Below are positions 33,872-43,080 of a stretch of DNA of 58,666 nucleotides, piece after piece. Position 1 is the first letter of the stretch. Every line of letters begins with the position of its first letter. The stretch is from positions 1 to 58,666 of the forward strand of contig NZ_QVPD01000014.1 of NCBI RefSeq assembly GCF_003416885.1, in the 5' to 3' direction. The stretch comes from Cognatiluteimonas weifangensis. Its GTDB lineage: Bacteria > Pseudomonadota > Gammaproteobacteria > Xanthomonadales > Xanthomonadaceae. The translations under genes were made by a program, and so were the position numbers. The notes beneath the pieces were generated by a model, which made no database searches, was not told the origin of the DNA, and saw only the letters and a list, made by a program, of their open reading frames with translations.

Positions 33872-33945
33872 CAAGCCGCAACGCGGCCGCGCCGCCGGCG
33901 CAATCGCCTGCGATACTGCGGCCCATCGGGGAACAGGGGAAGACC

Positions 33946-34704
33946 ATGCTGCGTTTCATCGCTGCCATCGCGCTGGTGCTGGCATCGGGCCTTGCCGCGG
34001 CGCACGCCGGGGAAGTCGCGCCGGTCACCGTCGGCGCCACGCAGGTGCGGATCGCGGTGCCGGACGGCTACCTGCGCGGCAGCGAGAAGGCGCCGGCGCT
34101 GTACGCGACCTCGGTGGCGGCGCTGCCGCCGCCGATCCGCCTGGTCGAGATGCTGCTCGACGAGGGCGACCTCAAGCGCATGCTGACGGGCCAGCCCGCG
34201 GCCAAGCCCTACCTGCAGGTGCAGGTGCTGCGCGATGCCGAGGCGCTGGAATTCAATGCCGAGGAATGGGCCGCGCTGCAGCCGCAACTGGCCGCGCAAC
34301 TGGGTGCCACCGACCTCGATGCGGCCACGCAGGCCATGCAGGCCGGCATGGGCGAGCGCATGGGCGCCGCGTCCGGGACCACGGTCGAGGTCGCCTTCGG
34401 CGAGGTCGGCAAGCCGCAGGTGTATTCGCAGGCCGGCGGGGTGATCCGCTTCGCCGTGCGCCTGCCGATCGCCGGCAACGTCGCCGGTCAGCCGGTGCAG
34501 ATGGTGGTGGACTGCGCCGGCGCCGCGCTGCTGCTCGACGGCAAGCTGCTGATGCTCAACGCCTACCTGGTCGAAGAAGACGAACCGCAAGCCAGCATGG
34601 ACCGCGTGCGCGCCTTCCTCGCCGACGTGGTCGAGCGCACCCAGGCGCTGCGGGCGGCGCCGCAGACCGGCGCTAAAACGGCGACGGCCGCCGGGCAACG
34701 CTGA
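33946..34704 (+). CDS. Secreted protein of unknown function
   Basis: A 252-residue protein with a signal peptide (FIAAIALVLASGLAAAHAGE). The mature part has alternating beta-like segments (TVGATQVRIAVPDGYL, TVEVAFGEVGKPQVYSQAGG) and a helical stretch around residues 120-140. A C-terminal VVERTQALRAAP tail follows. No family was recognised. AGGGGAAG lies seven bases before the ATG. The shared intergenic region with the Usp gene holds an FNR/Anr box, so oxygen control is possible. It lies beside another secreted unknown (34815-35537). Confidence 0.75.
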   Translation: MLRFIAAIALVLASGLAAAHAGEVAPVTVGATQVRIAVPDGYLRGSEKAPALYATSVAALPPPIRLVEMLLDEGDLKRMLTGQPAAKPYLQVQVLRDAEALEFNAEEWAALQPQLAAQLGATDLDAATQAMQAGMGERMGAASGTTVEVAFGEVGKPQVYSQAGGVIRFAVRLPIAGNVAGQPVQMVVDCAGAALLLDGKLLMLNAYLVEEDEPQASMDRVRAFLADVVERTQALRAAPQTGAKTATAAGQR

Positions 34705-34814
34705 TTCGCGCGCATTACCGGCCGCGGCCTGCGGCTTCCCGTGTCCTGCGTTGCTTCCCGTTTGCGTTTGGATTCATTGGCCGTATCGGCGGCCATCCAA
34801 GGGGAGGACGGGAG

Positions 34815-35537
34815 ATGAGCGGACGCCTGCGGGAACTGCTGGTCATCATCGGCGCGCTGCTGCTGGGGGCGACGGCGCATGCGCAATCCACCGCGACGCA
34901 GCAGGCCGTGGGCACGCAGCCCGCCGCCCCGGCGTTGCGGCTCGCCACGCCGCCGCGGATCGCGCCTGCCGCTGGGGCACAGTCGACGACGCTGCAGGCG
35001 CTGCCGCCGGAACTGGCGCGGCGGATGCGGCAGGGTGCGGCTGCGCCGGCGTTCCGCCCGCTGGCGACCAAGCTGCAGCGGCTGCCGGCCGACCTGGGCA
35101 AGCTGCAGGCCGAGGATGCCGGCGCGCCGTTCCGCATCGGCCCCGGCGTGGCGGCCGCGTCCGGCAGCGACTGGTCGGCGGCGTACGCCACCTTCGGCAG
35201 TGCGGCCGGGCCGGTCTACCTGTTCGCCGACGAACGCTTCCAGCGCACCGGCCAGCTGATCGGTCGCGCCGGCATCAGCTTCCAGGCGCGCGCGGGCTAT
35301 CGCTACCTGATCGACTGCGCGGTGGCCGAGGCGCCGGAGTTCGAAGTGAGCCTGCAGGTGCCCGGCGCGGCGGAGCAGAGCCTGCGCCAGGCGCCGACCG
35401 CGGGCCTGCTGAGCGTGGTGACGCCGCCGGCTGCCAGCAGCGGGAAACTCGCGCTGGGCCTGCGCGCGCTGCGCGCCGGCAGCGCGTACTGGGACTGGTA
35501 CGGCTGCGAGGTCACGCCGCTGCGCGCGGGCCGCTGA
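34815..35537 (+). CDS. Secreted protein of unknown function
   Basis: A 240-residue protein with a signal peptide (LLVIIGALLLGATAHAQ), a proline/alanine-rich linker (residues 25-95) and a C-terminal beta-rich domain (about 110-235). The domain includes WSAAYATFGSAAGPVYLFAD and two cysteines (YLIDCAVAEA, WDWYGCEVTP) that may form a disulfide. I recognise no family. GGGGAGGACGGGAG gives a strong ribosome site before the ATG. Confidence 0.75.
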   Translation: MSGRLRELLVIIGALLLGATAHAQSTATQQAVGTQPAAPALRLATPPRIAPAAGAQSTTLQALPPELARRMRQGAAAPAFRPLATKLQRLPADLGKLQAEDAGAPFRIGPGVAAASGSDWSAAYATFGSAAGPVYLFADERFQRTGQLIGRAGISFQARAGYRYLIDCAVAEAPEFEVSLQVPGAAEQSLRQAPTAGLLSVVTPPAASSGKLALGLRALRAGSAYWDWYGCEVTPLRAGR

Positions 35538-35577
35538 CGGTCCGCGCGGGCTTGGCCGGCCGCGGGCGACCCGCGGC

Positions 35578-35591
35578 TTGACCCATGTCAG
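35578..35591. promoter_or_regulatory. FNR/Anr-like box, imperfect
   Basis: TTGACCCATGTCAG has the FNR spacing with two deviations in the right half. It lies 54 bp before the small gene at 35646, the same distance as the perfect site before the Usp gene. Confidence 0.45.
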
Positions 35592-35645
35592 GGCCGCACG
35601 CCGGGGGCGCCGGCAAGCTGGCAAGCCCATCCCGCGGGCGTCGCC

Positions 35646-35813
35646 ATGACCGAGTCTGCCTTCGAATACGCGCTGCAGCGCTGGGGCGGCGCGGCCGAGT
35701 TCCGCCAGGCCGCCGGCCTGGACGGCCGCCTGCCGGCGCGCGGGACATCGGACGACGGCGGCCGCGGCAGCGGCGGCCCGCGTCCGGTCGCAGCGCCGGA
35801 GCCGACCCGATGA
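35646..35813 (+). CDS. Small protein of unknown function
   Basis: A 55-residue frame starting MTESAFEYALQRWGGAAEFR, with a Gly/Pro/Arg-rich second half. Its TGA overlaps the ATG of the DGC-domain gene (ATGA), the typical sign of a translationally coupled pair, and an FNR/Anr-like box lies upstream. It has no cysteines and no membrane segment. I recognise no family and it may be non-coding. Confidence 0.5.
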   Translation: MTESAFEYALQRWGGAAEFRQAAGLDGRLPARGTSDDGGRGSGGPRPVAAPEPTR

Positions 35814-36253
35814 GTGCCGCGCTGCCGCTGGTGTATTCGTGCTCCGGCTGCTCCAGCGCCGCGCAGATGGCCAACCATCTGGCGCTGCGGCTCGACCGCG
35901 ACGGCGCGGCGGAAATGTCGTGCATCGCCGGGGTCGGCGGCGGCGTCGCCGGGCTGGTGCGCACCGCGCAGGCCGGGCGTCCGATCCTGGCGCTGGACGG
36001 CTGCGTGCTCAAGTGCGTGTCGGCGTGCCTGGCCAAGGCCGGGGTGGTGGCCGATACCCACGTGCTGCTGTCCGACCACGGCGTCAGGAAGCGCAAGCAC
36101 GCCGACTTCGACCCGGACCAGGCCGCGGCCGTGTACGCGCACGCGGTGCTGCCGGCGGCGCAGGCGCTGCGCCCGCGCAAGGCGCCGGCCGGCGGCGCCA
36201 GCGATCCACCCGCAGGCCGCCAGGCCGCGCCGGCCGCGGTGCCCGGCCACTGA
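35810..36253 (+). CDS. DGC-domain putative zinc-binding protein
   Basis: A 147-residue protein with two conserved cysteine groups: YSCSGCSSAAQMANHLALRL at the N-terminus and ALDGCVLKCVSACL in the middle. This matches the DGC family, named for its Asp-Gly-Cys motif, predicted to bind a metal. Members often sit with anaerobic or redox genes, in line with the FNR/Anr-like box upstream. The biochemical role is not known. It is coupled to the 55-residue gene upstream. The C-terminal 25 residues are Pro/Ala-rich. Confidence 0.8.
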   Translation: MSAALPLVYSCSGCSSAAQMANHLALRLDRDGAAEMSCIAGVGGGVAGLVRTAQAGRPILALDGCVLKCVSACLAKAGVVADTHVLLSDHGVRKRKHADFDPDQAAAVYAHAVLPAAQALRPRKAPAGGASDPPAGRQAAPAAVPGH

Positions 36254-36335
36254 GTTTCCGGCGCGCCGCGGAGCGGCCCGCCCGTCCCCGCACGCGACGG
36301 ATCGCCGTCCCCACTCCCTACCCGCAGGAACCCAC

Positions 36336-37364
36336 ATGCAAGGCAACAGCGCCGCCGTGGCGGCCCCGCAATGGCGCGATTCGCTGCTCGACGAATACGC
36401 CGAGCTGCGCACCACCCTGGAACGGCTGATGCCGTGCATGGAGGTGTCGCTGCACCTGCCCTGGATCGATGCCATCCGCAAGCTGAAAAAGCAGCGCGGG
36501 GCGCTGATCCTGGCCCACACCTACCAGTCGCCGGAAATCTTCCACGGCGTGGCCGACATCACCGGGGACTCGCTGGCGCTGGCGCAGATCGCGGCCGACT
36601 GCGACAGCGAGCTGATCGTGCTGTGCGGGGTGCACTTCATGGCCGAGAGCGCCAAGATCCTGGCGCCGCACCGCACCGTGCTGATCCCCGACCGCGAGGC
36701 CGGCTGCTCGCTGGCGTCCTCGATCACCGCCGCCGACGTGCGCGCGCTGCGCGCGCAGCACCCCGGCGCGCCGGTGGTCAGTTACGTCAACACCTCGGCC
36801 GAGGTCAAGGCCGAGTCCGACGCCTGCTGCACCTCGGCCAACGCGGTGCAGGTGGTGGAGTCGATGGGCGCCGACAAGGTGATCTTCCTGCCCGACAACT
36901 TCCTCGGCAAATGGGTGGCCGGGCGCACCGACGTCGAACTGGTGCTGTGGCACGGCACCTGCGAGGTGCACGAGAAGTTCACCGCGCAGGAAGCGCGGCA
37001 CACCCGCGAGCGCTTCGACGCGGTGGTGCTGGCGCACCCGGAATGCGGCCCGGAAGTGCTGGCGGAGGCCGACTTCGTCGGCTCCACCAGCGGCATGACC
37101 AAGTGGCTGGAACGCGAGCGCCCGGCACGGGTGGCGCTGATCACCGAATGCTCGATGGCCGACAACCTGCGGGTGCGGTTCCCGGAGACCGAGTTCATCA
37201 AGCCCTGCAACCTGTGCCCGCACATGCAGAAGATCACCCTGCCGAAGATCCACGCCTGCCTGCGCGACCTCAGCAACGAGATCGTGATCGCGCCGGAGGT
37301 CACCGTGCGCGCGCGCGCCGCGCTGGACCGGATGCTGGCGGTGGGGCGCAAGGAAACGGTGTAG
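36336..37364 (+). CDS. nadA: Quinolinate synthase NadA
   Basis: Condenses iminoaspartate with dihydroxyacetone phosphate to quinolinate, the second step of de novo NAD synthesis. The 342-residue enzyme should hold a [4Fe-4S] cluster through Cys97 (LCGVHFMAE), Cys209 (HGTCEVHEKF) and Cys294 (CNLCPHMQ). Other conserved parts are ILAHTYQSPEI and GSTSGMTKWL. The ATG at 36336 follows a CAGGAA ribosome site. The stop overlaps the GTG of nadB by one base, so the two enzymes of the quinolinate step are made together. Confidence 0.95.
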   Translation: MQGNSAAVAAPQWRDSLLDEYAELRTTLERLMPCMEVSLHLPWIDAIRKLKKQRGALILAHTYQSPEIFHGVADITGDSLALAQIAADCDSELIVLCGVHFMAESAKILAPHRTVLIPDREAGCSLASSITAADVRALRAQHPGAPVVSYVNTSAEVKAESDACCTSANAVQVVESMGADKVIFLPDNFLGKWVAGRTDVELVLWHGTCEVHEKFTAQEARHTRERFDAVVLAHPECGPEVLAEADFVGSTSGMTKWLERERPARVALITECSMADNLRVRFPETEFIKPCNLCPHMQKITLPKIHACLRDLSNEIVIAPEVTVRARAALDRMLAVGRKETV

Positions 37365-38884
37365 TGGCCGCGCCGCGGCAGCCGCTGGTGGTGGTCGGCC
37401 ACGGCGTCGCCGGGCTCAGCGCCGCGCTGGCCGCGGCGCCGGCACCGGTGCTGCTGGTCAACCGCGCGCGCCATGGCGAGGGCGGCGCCAGCCTGCTGGC
37501 GCAGGGCGGCATCGCCGCGGCGCTGGCGCCCGGCGACAGCACCGCGGCGCACGCGCGCGACACCATCGCCGCCGGCGCCGGGCACAACGACCGCGACGCG
37601 GTCCTGCGCCTGACCGCGGCGGCGCCGGCGGCGATCGCCTGGCTGCAGGCGCAGGGGGTCGCGTTCGACCAGGACGCGCGCGGCGGACTCGCGCTCGGAC
37701 GCGAGGGCGGGCACGGCGTGGCGCGGATCGTGCACGCCGGCGGCGACCGCAGCGGCGCGCGGGTGACCGCGGCGCTGCTGGCGCGGGCGCGTGCGGCGGC
37801 GCATATCCAGTGGCGCGAGCAGGTCGATGCCGATGCGCTGCTGCTGCGCGCGGGCGCGGTCGTCGGCGTGCGCCTGCGCGATGCCGCCGGGCGCTGCGAG
37901 CCGGTCGAAGCCGGCGCCGTGGTGCTGGCCACCGGCGGGCTCGGGGCGCTGTTCGCGCATACCACCAATCCGGCCGCCAGCGCCGGCTCCGGGCTGGCGC
38001 TGGCGCTGGCCGCCGGCGCCCGGGTGCGCGACCTGGAGTTCGTGCAGTTCCACCCCACCGCGCTGCGTGCTGACGCCGACGGCGCGACCTTGCCGTTGAT
38101 CACCGAAGCGCTGCGCGGGGCCGGCGCGCGCCTGCGCGACCATCGCGGCCAACTGCTGATGGCGTTCCATCCGCTGGCCGACCTGGCGCCGCGCGACATC
38201 GTCGCGCGCACGGTGTGGCAGGCGCAGCGCAAGGGTCCGGTGTGGCTGGACGCCAGCGCGCTGGCGCCGGGCTGGGAGGCGGGCTTCCCGACGGTGCTGG
38301 CGGCGTGCCGGGCGCAGGGCATCGATCCGCGCAGCCAGCCGATCCCGGTGACGCCGGCGGCGCATTTCCACATGGGTGGCATCGCCGTGGATGCCGACGG
38401 CGCCAGTTCGCTGCCCGGCCTGTACGCGGTCGGCGAGGTCGCCTGCAACGGCGTGCACGGCGCCAACCGCCTGGCCAGCAACTCGCTGCTGGAAGGCGTG
38501 GTCTGCGGTCGCCGGACCGGGCAGGTGGCCGCGCAGCGCGCGCGCGCGTCGACGCCGTCGGGGGCGGCGACCCGGCTGTGCGAGCGCGGCCCGGACCTGG
38601 GCGACGCCGAGCGGACTGCGCTGCGCGACCTGCTGTGGCGCGCCGCCGGCCCGGTGCGGACGGGGGAGGGGCTGCGGCAGGCGCAAGTCGCGCTGCGCAC
38701 GCTGGCCGACAGTGGCTGGGAGGCGCGGCTGGCCACCGCGCTGCTCGAGGCCGCACTGCGCCGGCCGGGCAGCCTGGGCGCGCACTGGCGCGAGGCGGAC
38801 GCCGCGCCCGCCGGCGTCGCGCCTGTCGTCGGGCTCCGCGCCGGCGCCGACGCGCCGCGCCGCGCGGCCCTGGAGAAGGCCTGA
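37364..38884 (+). CDS. nadB: L-aspartate oxidase NadB
   Basis: A flavoenzyme that oxidises aspartate to iminoaspartate for NadA. The 506-residue product has the FAD dinucleotide fold (VVGHGVAGLSAALAA, residues about 10-24), ASLLAQGGIAAAL, the active-site region EFVQFHPTAL, and the C-terminal FAD motif HMGGIAVDADGASSLPGLYA then GANRLASNSLLEG. The start is GTG at 37364 with AGGAAACG upstream. A 35-bp imperfect tandem duplication spans the stop codon (about 38857-38920). The order nadA-nadB without nadC is complete for iminoaspartate to quinolinate only. Confidence 0.94.
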   Translation: MAAPRQPLVVVGHGVAGLSAALAAAPAPVLLVNRARHGEGGASLLAQGGIAAALAPGDSTAAHARDTIAAGAGHNDRDAVLRLTAAAPAAIAWLQAQGVAFDQDARGGLALGREGGHGVARIVHAGGDRSGARVTAALLARARAAAHIQWREQVDADALLLRAGAVVGVRLRDAAGRCEPVEAGAVVLATGGLGALFAHTTNPAASAGSGLALALAAGARVRDLEFVQFHPTALRADADGATLPLITEALRGAGARLRDHRGQLLMAFHPLADLAPRDIVARTVWQAQRKGPVWLDASALAPGWEAGFPTVLAACRAQGIDPRSQPIPVTPAAHFHMGGIAVDADGASSLPGLYAVGEVACNGVHGANRLASNSLLEGVVCGRRTGQVAAQRARASTPSGAATRLCERGPDLGDAERTALRDLLWRAAGPVRTGEGLRQAQVALRTLADSGWEARLATALLEAALRRPGSLGAHWREADAAPAGVAPVVGLRAGADAPRRAALEKA

Positions 38885-39092
38885 CGGCACCGCGCCGCAC
38901 GGCCCTGGAGTAGGCCTGCCCGGGCGTTGACCACCGTTTCCGCGCAGGCAGGGCCTGTGCTTGTCGAGGCGGAGGTGTCGCCGACATCGGGTCGGTGCCG
39001 GCGCTGTCGAGGCCTGGAAGTCGCGGCATTCCCCCTTTACGCAGGATGCCGACAACGCTTCGGATCGATGTCGCGGCCGCGGCCGACGGGGC

Positions 39093-39563
39093 TCAGCGTC
39101 GGGGCCGCCACCGCGACAGCGGCGGCAGGGCCGGGAATTCGCGGGTGACGCGGCTGCCGGAGGCCAGCCCCCAGCGGATGCCGAGCCGGCGCAGGCGGGC
39201 CCTGGCCGTCGGCAGCAGCGCCGGCGGGGTGCGCGCGAGGATCGCGTCGTGGCGCTCGGCCCAGGCGTGGGCCAGCGCGAAGACCCCGCCGCTGCGCACC
39301 TGCAGCTGCGGCAGCTCGGCTTCCAGGGCGTGGATCAGCTGGTCGAGGGTGGCGCCGTCGAGGGTGGCGGCGGGTTCGGTGCCGTCGGCAACGCCGCGGG
39401 TCGCGGCGTGGTCGGGGCTGACGGCGGCGCGGCCGGGACCGTCGGCGCGTCCGCGGCGCCGGGCCGCGGGGTCGGCCGGCCTGCCGTTGGCAGCGGTGTC
39501 GGGCAAGTCGTCGCGCTGGAGGTTGCGACGTCGGGAGCGGGGAGGGGGGGCGTTGCCGTCCAT
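39093..39563 (-). CDS. Conserved hypothetical protein
   Basis: A 156-residue frame. The first 70 residues are Arg/Ala/Asp-rich and probably disordered. The second half reads like a folded helical domain (TLDQLIHALEAELPQLQVRS, GVFALAHAWAERHDAILART, then RLRRLGIRWGLASG). I recognise no family. The frame is open further upstream to 39809, and the start is uncertain; the ATG at 39563 is the first that gives a plausible protein. It ends about 210 bp from the nadB stop, convergently. Confidence 0.6.
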   Translation of the reverse strand: MDGNAPPPRSRRRNLQRDDLPDTAANGRPADPAARRRGRADGPGRAAVSPDHAATRGVADGTEPAATLDGATLDQLIHALEAELPQLQVRSGGVFALAHAWAERHDAILARTPPALLPTARARLRRLGIRWGLASGSRVTREFPALPPLSRWRPRR

Positions 39564-39862
39564 GTCGGGAGCCGCGGCGGAATCTGCGGCCGGAGGTCGT
39601 CTCGGCGTGAGGAAAACGTGACCATCGTCCGCAAAGGGTGAATGTCGCTTGACCGGGCCGGCCCCGTTGCCGCGACCCGGCGTAGGCGGGGCTGCGGGGT
39701 CGCGAGGGGCCTGCCCGGCCGGCGCGGCTGCGCGGGATCGACGGCGGACTACCGCGTTCAGGCAACCGCCGGGGCGTGCGGCTTCCGCTACGTCCTCCCC
39801 GGCAACCACAGCTCCGGCACCGCCACGGGGCGCGGCCTGGCGCCGACCCGGGAGCGGGCGCT

Positions 39863-40381
39863 TCAGCAGACCAGTGCCGCTTCCAGCGGCAGCGTCGGGT
39901 CCCAGTGCGCGCGGCCGCCGAGCGCGGCCAGTTCCACCAGCACCGCCGCGCCCACCACCTGCGCGCCCTGCCGCCGCGCCAGCGCCAGCGCCGCCTGCAG
40001 GGTGCCGCCGGTGGCCAGCACGTCGTCGACGATCAGCACGCGCGCGCCCGGCTCGACCGCGTCGGCGTGGATTTCCAGACGGTCGCTGCCGTATTCCAGC
40101 GCGTAGTCCTGGGCATGGATCGTCGCCGGCAACTTGCCGGCCTTGCGGATCGGCACGAAGCCCAGGCCCAGCACCCGCGACATCGCCGCGCCGAGGATGA
40201 AGCCGCGCGACTCGATCGCGAACACCGCGTCGAGCGCGACCCCGCGCCAGGGCGCCGCCAGTGCGTCGATCGCGGCGTTGAAACCGTCGGCATCGGCCAG
40301 CAACGGGGTGATGTCCTTGAACACGACCCCGGGGCGCGGGAAGTCGCGGACGTCGCGGATCAGGTCTTGCCAGCCGGGCAT
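39863..40381 (-). CDS. apt: Adenine phosphoribosyltransferase
   Basis: Salvages adenine to AMP with PRPP. The 172-residue enzyme has the PRPP motif [13 protein letters not shown] (about residues 114-126), the [10 protein letters not shown] and [10 protein letters not shown] segments of Apt, and the usual length. On the minus strand a TAGGAT hexamer lies 26 bases upstream of the ATG. It is monocistronic. The 299-bp region downstream (39564-39862) holds nothing I can support. Confidence 0.95.
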   Translation of the reverse strand: MPGWQDLIRDVRDFPRPGVVFKDITPLLADADGFNAAIDALAAPWRGVALDAVFAIESRGFILGAAMSRVLGLGFVPIRKAGKLPATIHAQDYALEYGSDRLEIHADAVEPGARVLIVDDVLATGGTLQAALALARRQGAQVVGAAVLVELAALGGRAHWDPTLPLEAALVC

Positions 40382-40491
40382 GCGCGGACTCCGAAGGCTA
40401 CTGTCGGCGATCCTAGCCGCAATTGCGGCGCGCGCGTGCCGCCGGCGCGATAATCCCCGGTCCCGGGCTGACGCCCGCTGCGGGGACCGCG

Positions 40492-40998
40492 ATGACCCTT
40501 TCCATGTACCAGGCTTCGGTGCCGGTGTTCGTGCGCGCGCTGGGCAACCTCAGGCACGTGCTGCAGACCGGCGAGGCGTTCGCCGCGGACAAGGGCATCG
40601 CGCCCGACGTGCTGCTGCACACGCGCCTGATCCCGGACATGCTGCCGCTGCTGCAGCAGGTGCAGATCGCCGCCGACACCGCCGCGCGCGGCAGCGCCCG
40701 CCTGGCCGGGGTCGAGCCGCGTGCGTTCCCGGACGAGGAGACCACGTTCGCGCAGCTCTACGCGCGCATCGACGGCGCGCTCGAGTACATCGGCGGTTTC
40801 ACGCCGGCGCAGATCGACGGCAGCGAGACGCGAGCGATCACGCTGCCGCTGCGCAGCGGCGAGTTGCAGTTCGACGGCCAGAGCTACCTGCTGCACTACC
40901 TGCTGCCCAACCTGTTCTTCCACACCACCACCGCCTACGACATCCTGCGCCAGGCGGGGGCGCCGCTGGGCAAGGCGGATTTCCTCGGTCGCCGCTAG
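40492..40998 (+). CDS. DUF1993 family protein
   Basis: A 168-residue protein of the DUF1993 family, which belongs to the DinB-like four-helix-bundle clan. The start [20 protein letters not shown] and the ending [22 protein letters not shown] are typical. A metal-binding role is possible from the fold but not shown. The ATG at 40492 is preferred over the longer frame from 40423. It stands alone between apt and the EF-hand gene. The 274 bp downstream hold no supported feature. Confidence 0.82.
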   Translation: MTLSMYQASVPVFVRALGNLRHVLQTGEAFAADKGIAPDVLLHTRLIPDMLPLLQQVQIAADTAARGSARLAGVEPRAFPDEETTFAQLYARIDGALEYIGGFTPAQIDGSETRAITLPLRSGELQFDGQSYLLHYLLPNLFFHTTTAYDILRQAGAPLGKADFLGRR

Positions 40999-41272
40999 GG
41001 CGGCCGAGGCAGCGGGCCGGCAGAGCAGCTCCGGCAGATCCCCGGGCCGGCCCGCGGCGACGGGGATGCGGCGCGCGCGTGCGCGCCTTGACGCGGACTT
41101 CAACTTGCCCGCCGCCGCGACAACGCGTTCCTTCGCGGGGCGTTAAACGCGGGCGCATTCAGGGCCGGGCTCATCGTGCGTACAGCGCCGCGCGACCAGG
41201 GTCGTCCGCGCTGTGCGATGCCCGACATCGCAAGTCCCCGACGCACGAAGACGCCCGAACCGGAGAAGCCCC

Positions 41273-41953
41273 ATGCAAGCACGCCCCCGTACCCTGCTCG
41301 CCACGGCGCTGGCCGCCGCCCTGTGTGCCCCGCTCGCCCTGGCGCAGAACAGCCACGCCCGGGGCGCCGTCCCCGCGCCTGTCGACCTGCCGGCGGCCCG
41401 CCTGCCGCAGGCGCCGTTGCTGCCGCCGCCTGCCAGCCCGCGCGCCGACGCCGCGGTGGCGGCGCTGCCGCCGACCGCACCGGTGCCGGCTGCAGTCCCG
41501 CCGCCGCCGCCCGCCCAGGCGCAAGCCGTCACCCGCGCCCAGGCGCATTCGGCGGTGGTCACGCGCGACGTGTTCGGCAGGCTCGATGCCGACGGCGACG
41601 GCCGCATCAGCGCGACCGAAGCCGAGGCCGAAGCCGATTTCGGCTTCGCCGCCAGGGATGCCGATGGCGACGGTTACGTCACCGAGGCCGAATACCGCAC
41701 GACCGCCCAGGACGCGATGGCGCCCGCGCAGGGCGCCGCGCATGCCGCACCGCCGTCGGCGGTGGTGACGCGCGACCGCTTCGTCACGCTCGACGCCGAC
41801 GGCGACGGCCGCCTCAGCGCCGCCGAAGTCGAGGCCGATGCCGATGCCGATGTCGACATCGGCTTTACGCAGATGGACGCCGACGGCGACGGTTACGTCA
41901 CCCAGACCGAATACCGCGCCCACGCCCGGGCCGAGCTGCCGCCGCGGCCGTAA
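41273..41953 (+). CDS. Exported EF-hand calcium-binding protein
   Basis: A 226-residue protein with a signal peptide ([18 protein letters not shown]), a Pro/Ala-rich linker (residues 28-90) and four EF-hand loops: [36 protein letters not shown] and [12 protein letters not shown]. The loops form two tandem modules, each opened by a VVTRD-F motif, so the protein arose by internal duplication. It should bind about four calcium ions in the periplasm or outside the cell. Role unknown. GGAGAAGCCCC precedes the ATG at 41273. Confidence 0.88.
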   Translation: MQARPRTLLATALAAALCAPLALAQNSHARGAVPAPVDLPAARLPQAPLLPPPASPRADAAVAALPPTAPVPAAVPPPPPAQAQAVTRAQAHSAVVTRDVFGRLDADGDGRISATEAEAEADFGFAARDADGDGYVTEAEYRTTAQDAMAPAQGAAHAAPPSAVVTRDRFVTLDADGDGRLSAAEVEADADADVDIGFTQMDADGDGYVTQTEYRAHARAELPPRP

Positions 41954-42035
41954 GCGCGCGGCCGTCGCGCGGGCGCCCGCCCGGCCCGCGCGGCGGTCCT
42001 CGCCCGGTCCCGGCCTGCCGCACGCTGACCACCCC

Positions 42036-42215
42036 ATGCTGCCTGCCGTCGCCGTGCACTGCCCGTATTGCGGCGAGCCGATCGAGTTGCTGATCGACGC
42101 CGCCGCCGGCGCGCAGCGCTACGTCGAGGATTGCCCGGTGTGCTGCCGCCCGATCGCGGTCGACGTCGACGCCGATGCCGGCCGGGTCCGGGTCGCCACC
42201 GGGGACGAGGCCTGA
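42036..42215 (+). CDS. CPxCG cysteine-rich small protein
   Basis: A 59-residue protein with two zinc-finger-like knuckles, [15 protein letters not shown] and [14 protein letters not shown]. It matches the CPXCG-motif family found widely in gammaproteobacteria. It probably binds one zinc ion; the function is unknown. It ends 26 bp before the HAD gene and may share a transcript with it, though that gene also has its own -10 site. Confidence 0.8.
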   Translation: MLPAVAVHCPYCGEPIELLIDAAAGAQRYVEDCPVCCRPIAVDVDADAGRVRVATGDEA

Positions 42216-42229
42216 GCGGCCGTCGCCGC

Positions 42230-42235
42230 TACACT
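42230..42235 (+). promoter_or_regulatory. -10 hexamer, predicted leaderless start
   Basis: TACACT ends six bases before the ATG at 42242; no Shine-Dalgarno is visible. Confidence 0.4.
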
Positions 42236-42241
42236 GCGCGC

Positions 42242-42991
42242 ATGCAGACCGACATCCGCCTGGTGGGCTTCGACGGCGACGACACCCTGTGGCGCAGCGA
42301 GGACTACTACCGCGCCGCGCAGCAGGCGTTCGAGCGCATCCTCGCCGTCTACGTCGACCTGGACGACATGCACGAGCGCCTGTACGCGGTCGAGAAGCGC
42401 AACCTGGCGCTGTTCGGCTACGGCGCCAAGGGCATGGTGCTGTCGATGCTGGAAGCGGCGATCGCGCTGACCGACGCGCGCATCGCCGCCGCCGACGTGC
42501 AGCGGATCGTGGAGCTGGGCAAGGCGCTGCTGCGGCATCCGGTGGAACTGCTGCCGGGGATCCGCGCGGCGGTCGCGCAGATCGCGCGCGAGCACGACGT
42601 GGTGCTGATCACCAAGGGCGACCTGTTCCACCAGGAAGCCAAGGTGCGCGAGTCCGGGTTGGCCGATCTGTTCCCGCGGATCGAGATCGTCAGCGAGAAG
42701 GACGCGGCGACCTACACGCGGGTACTGGCGGAGTTCGGGCTGGCGCCGGCGCAGTTCGTGATGATCGGCAACTCGCTGCGTTCGGACATCGTGCCGGTGG
42801 TCGAGCTCGGCGGCTGGGGCGTGCACATGCCCTACCACGTGACCTGGGCGCACGAGACCGAAGCCGAGCTGGGCGCCGACGACGCCGCGCGCGTGCGCCA
42901 CGCGGCGGGCCCCGCGGAGTTGCCGGCGGCGTTGCACGCGATCGTCGCGGCCGCGACCTGCGGCGGCGTCGCGACGCTGGCCGGCGGATGA
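42242..42991 (+). CDS. HAD-family hydrolase
   Basis: A 249-residue HAD hydrolase with motif I GFDGDDTLWRS, motif II LITKGD, Lys in IVSEKDAATY and motif IV IGNSLRSDIVPVVELGGWG. The cap is helical and of C1 type (residues 20-100). It resembles phosphatases of the YjjG/YigB group; the substrate is unknown. Predicted leaderless from TACACT six bases upstream. Confidence 0.85.
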   Translation: MQTDIRLVGFDGDDTLWRSEDYYRAAQQAFERILAVYVDLDDMHERLYAVEKRNLALFGYGAKGMVLSMLEAAIALTDARIAAADVQRIVELGKALLRHPVELLPGIRAAVAQIAREHDVVLITKGDLFHQEAKVRESGLADLFPRIEIVSEKDAATYTRVLAEFGLAPAQFVMIGNSLRSDIVPVVELGGWGVHMPYHVTWAHETEAELGADDAARVRHAAGPAELPAALHAIVAAATCGGVATLAGG

Positions 42992-43080
42992 ATACGGCCG
43001 GGCGCGGTTAAAAACCCGTTCACCGTCGCCGTCGCAAGGTGGTCCCGGGTTCGCGATCCGCGCGGACCGAAGGAGGGCCC

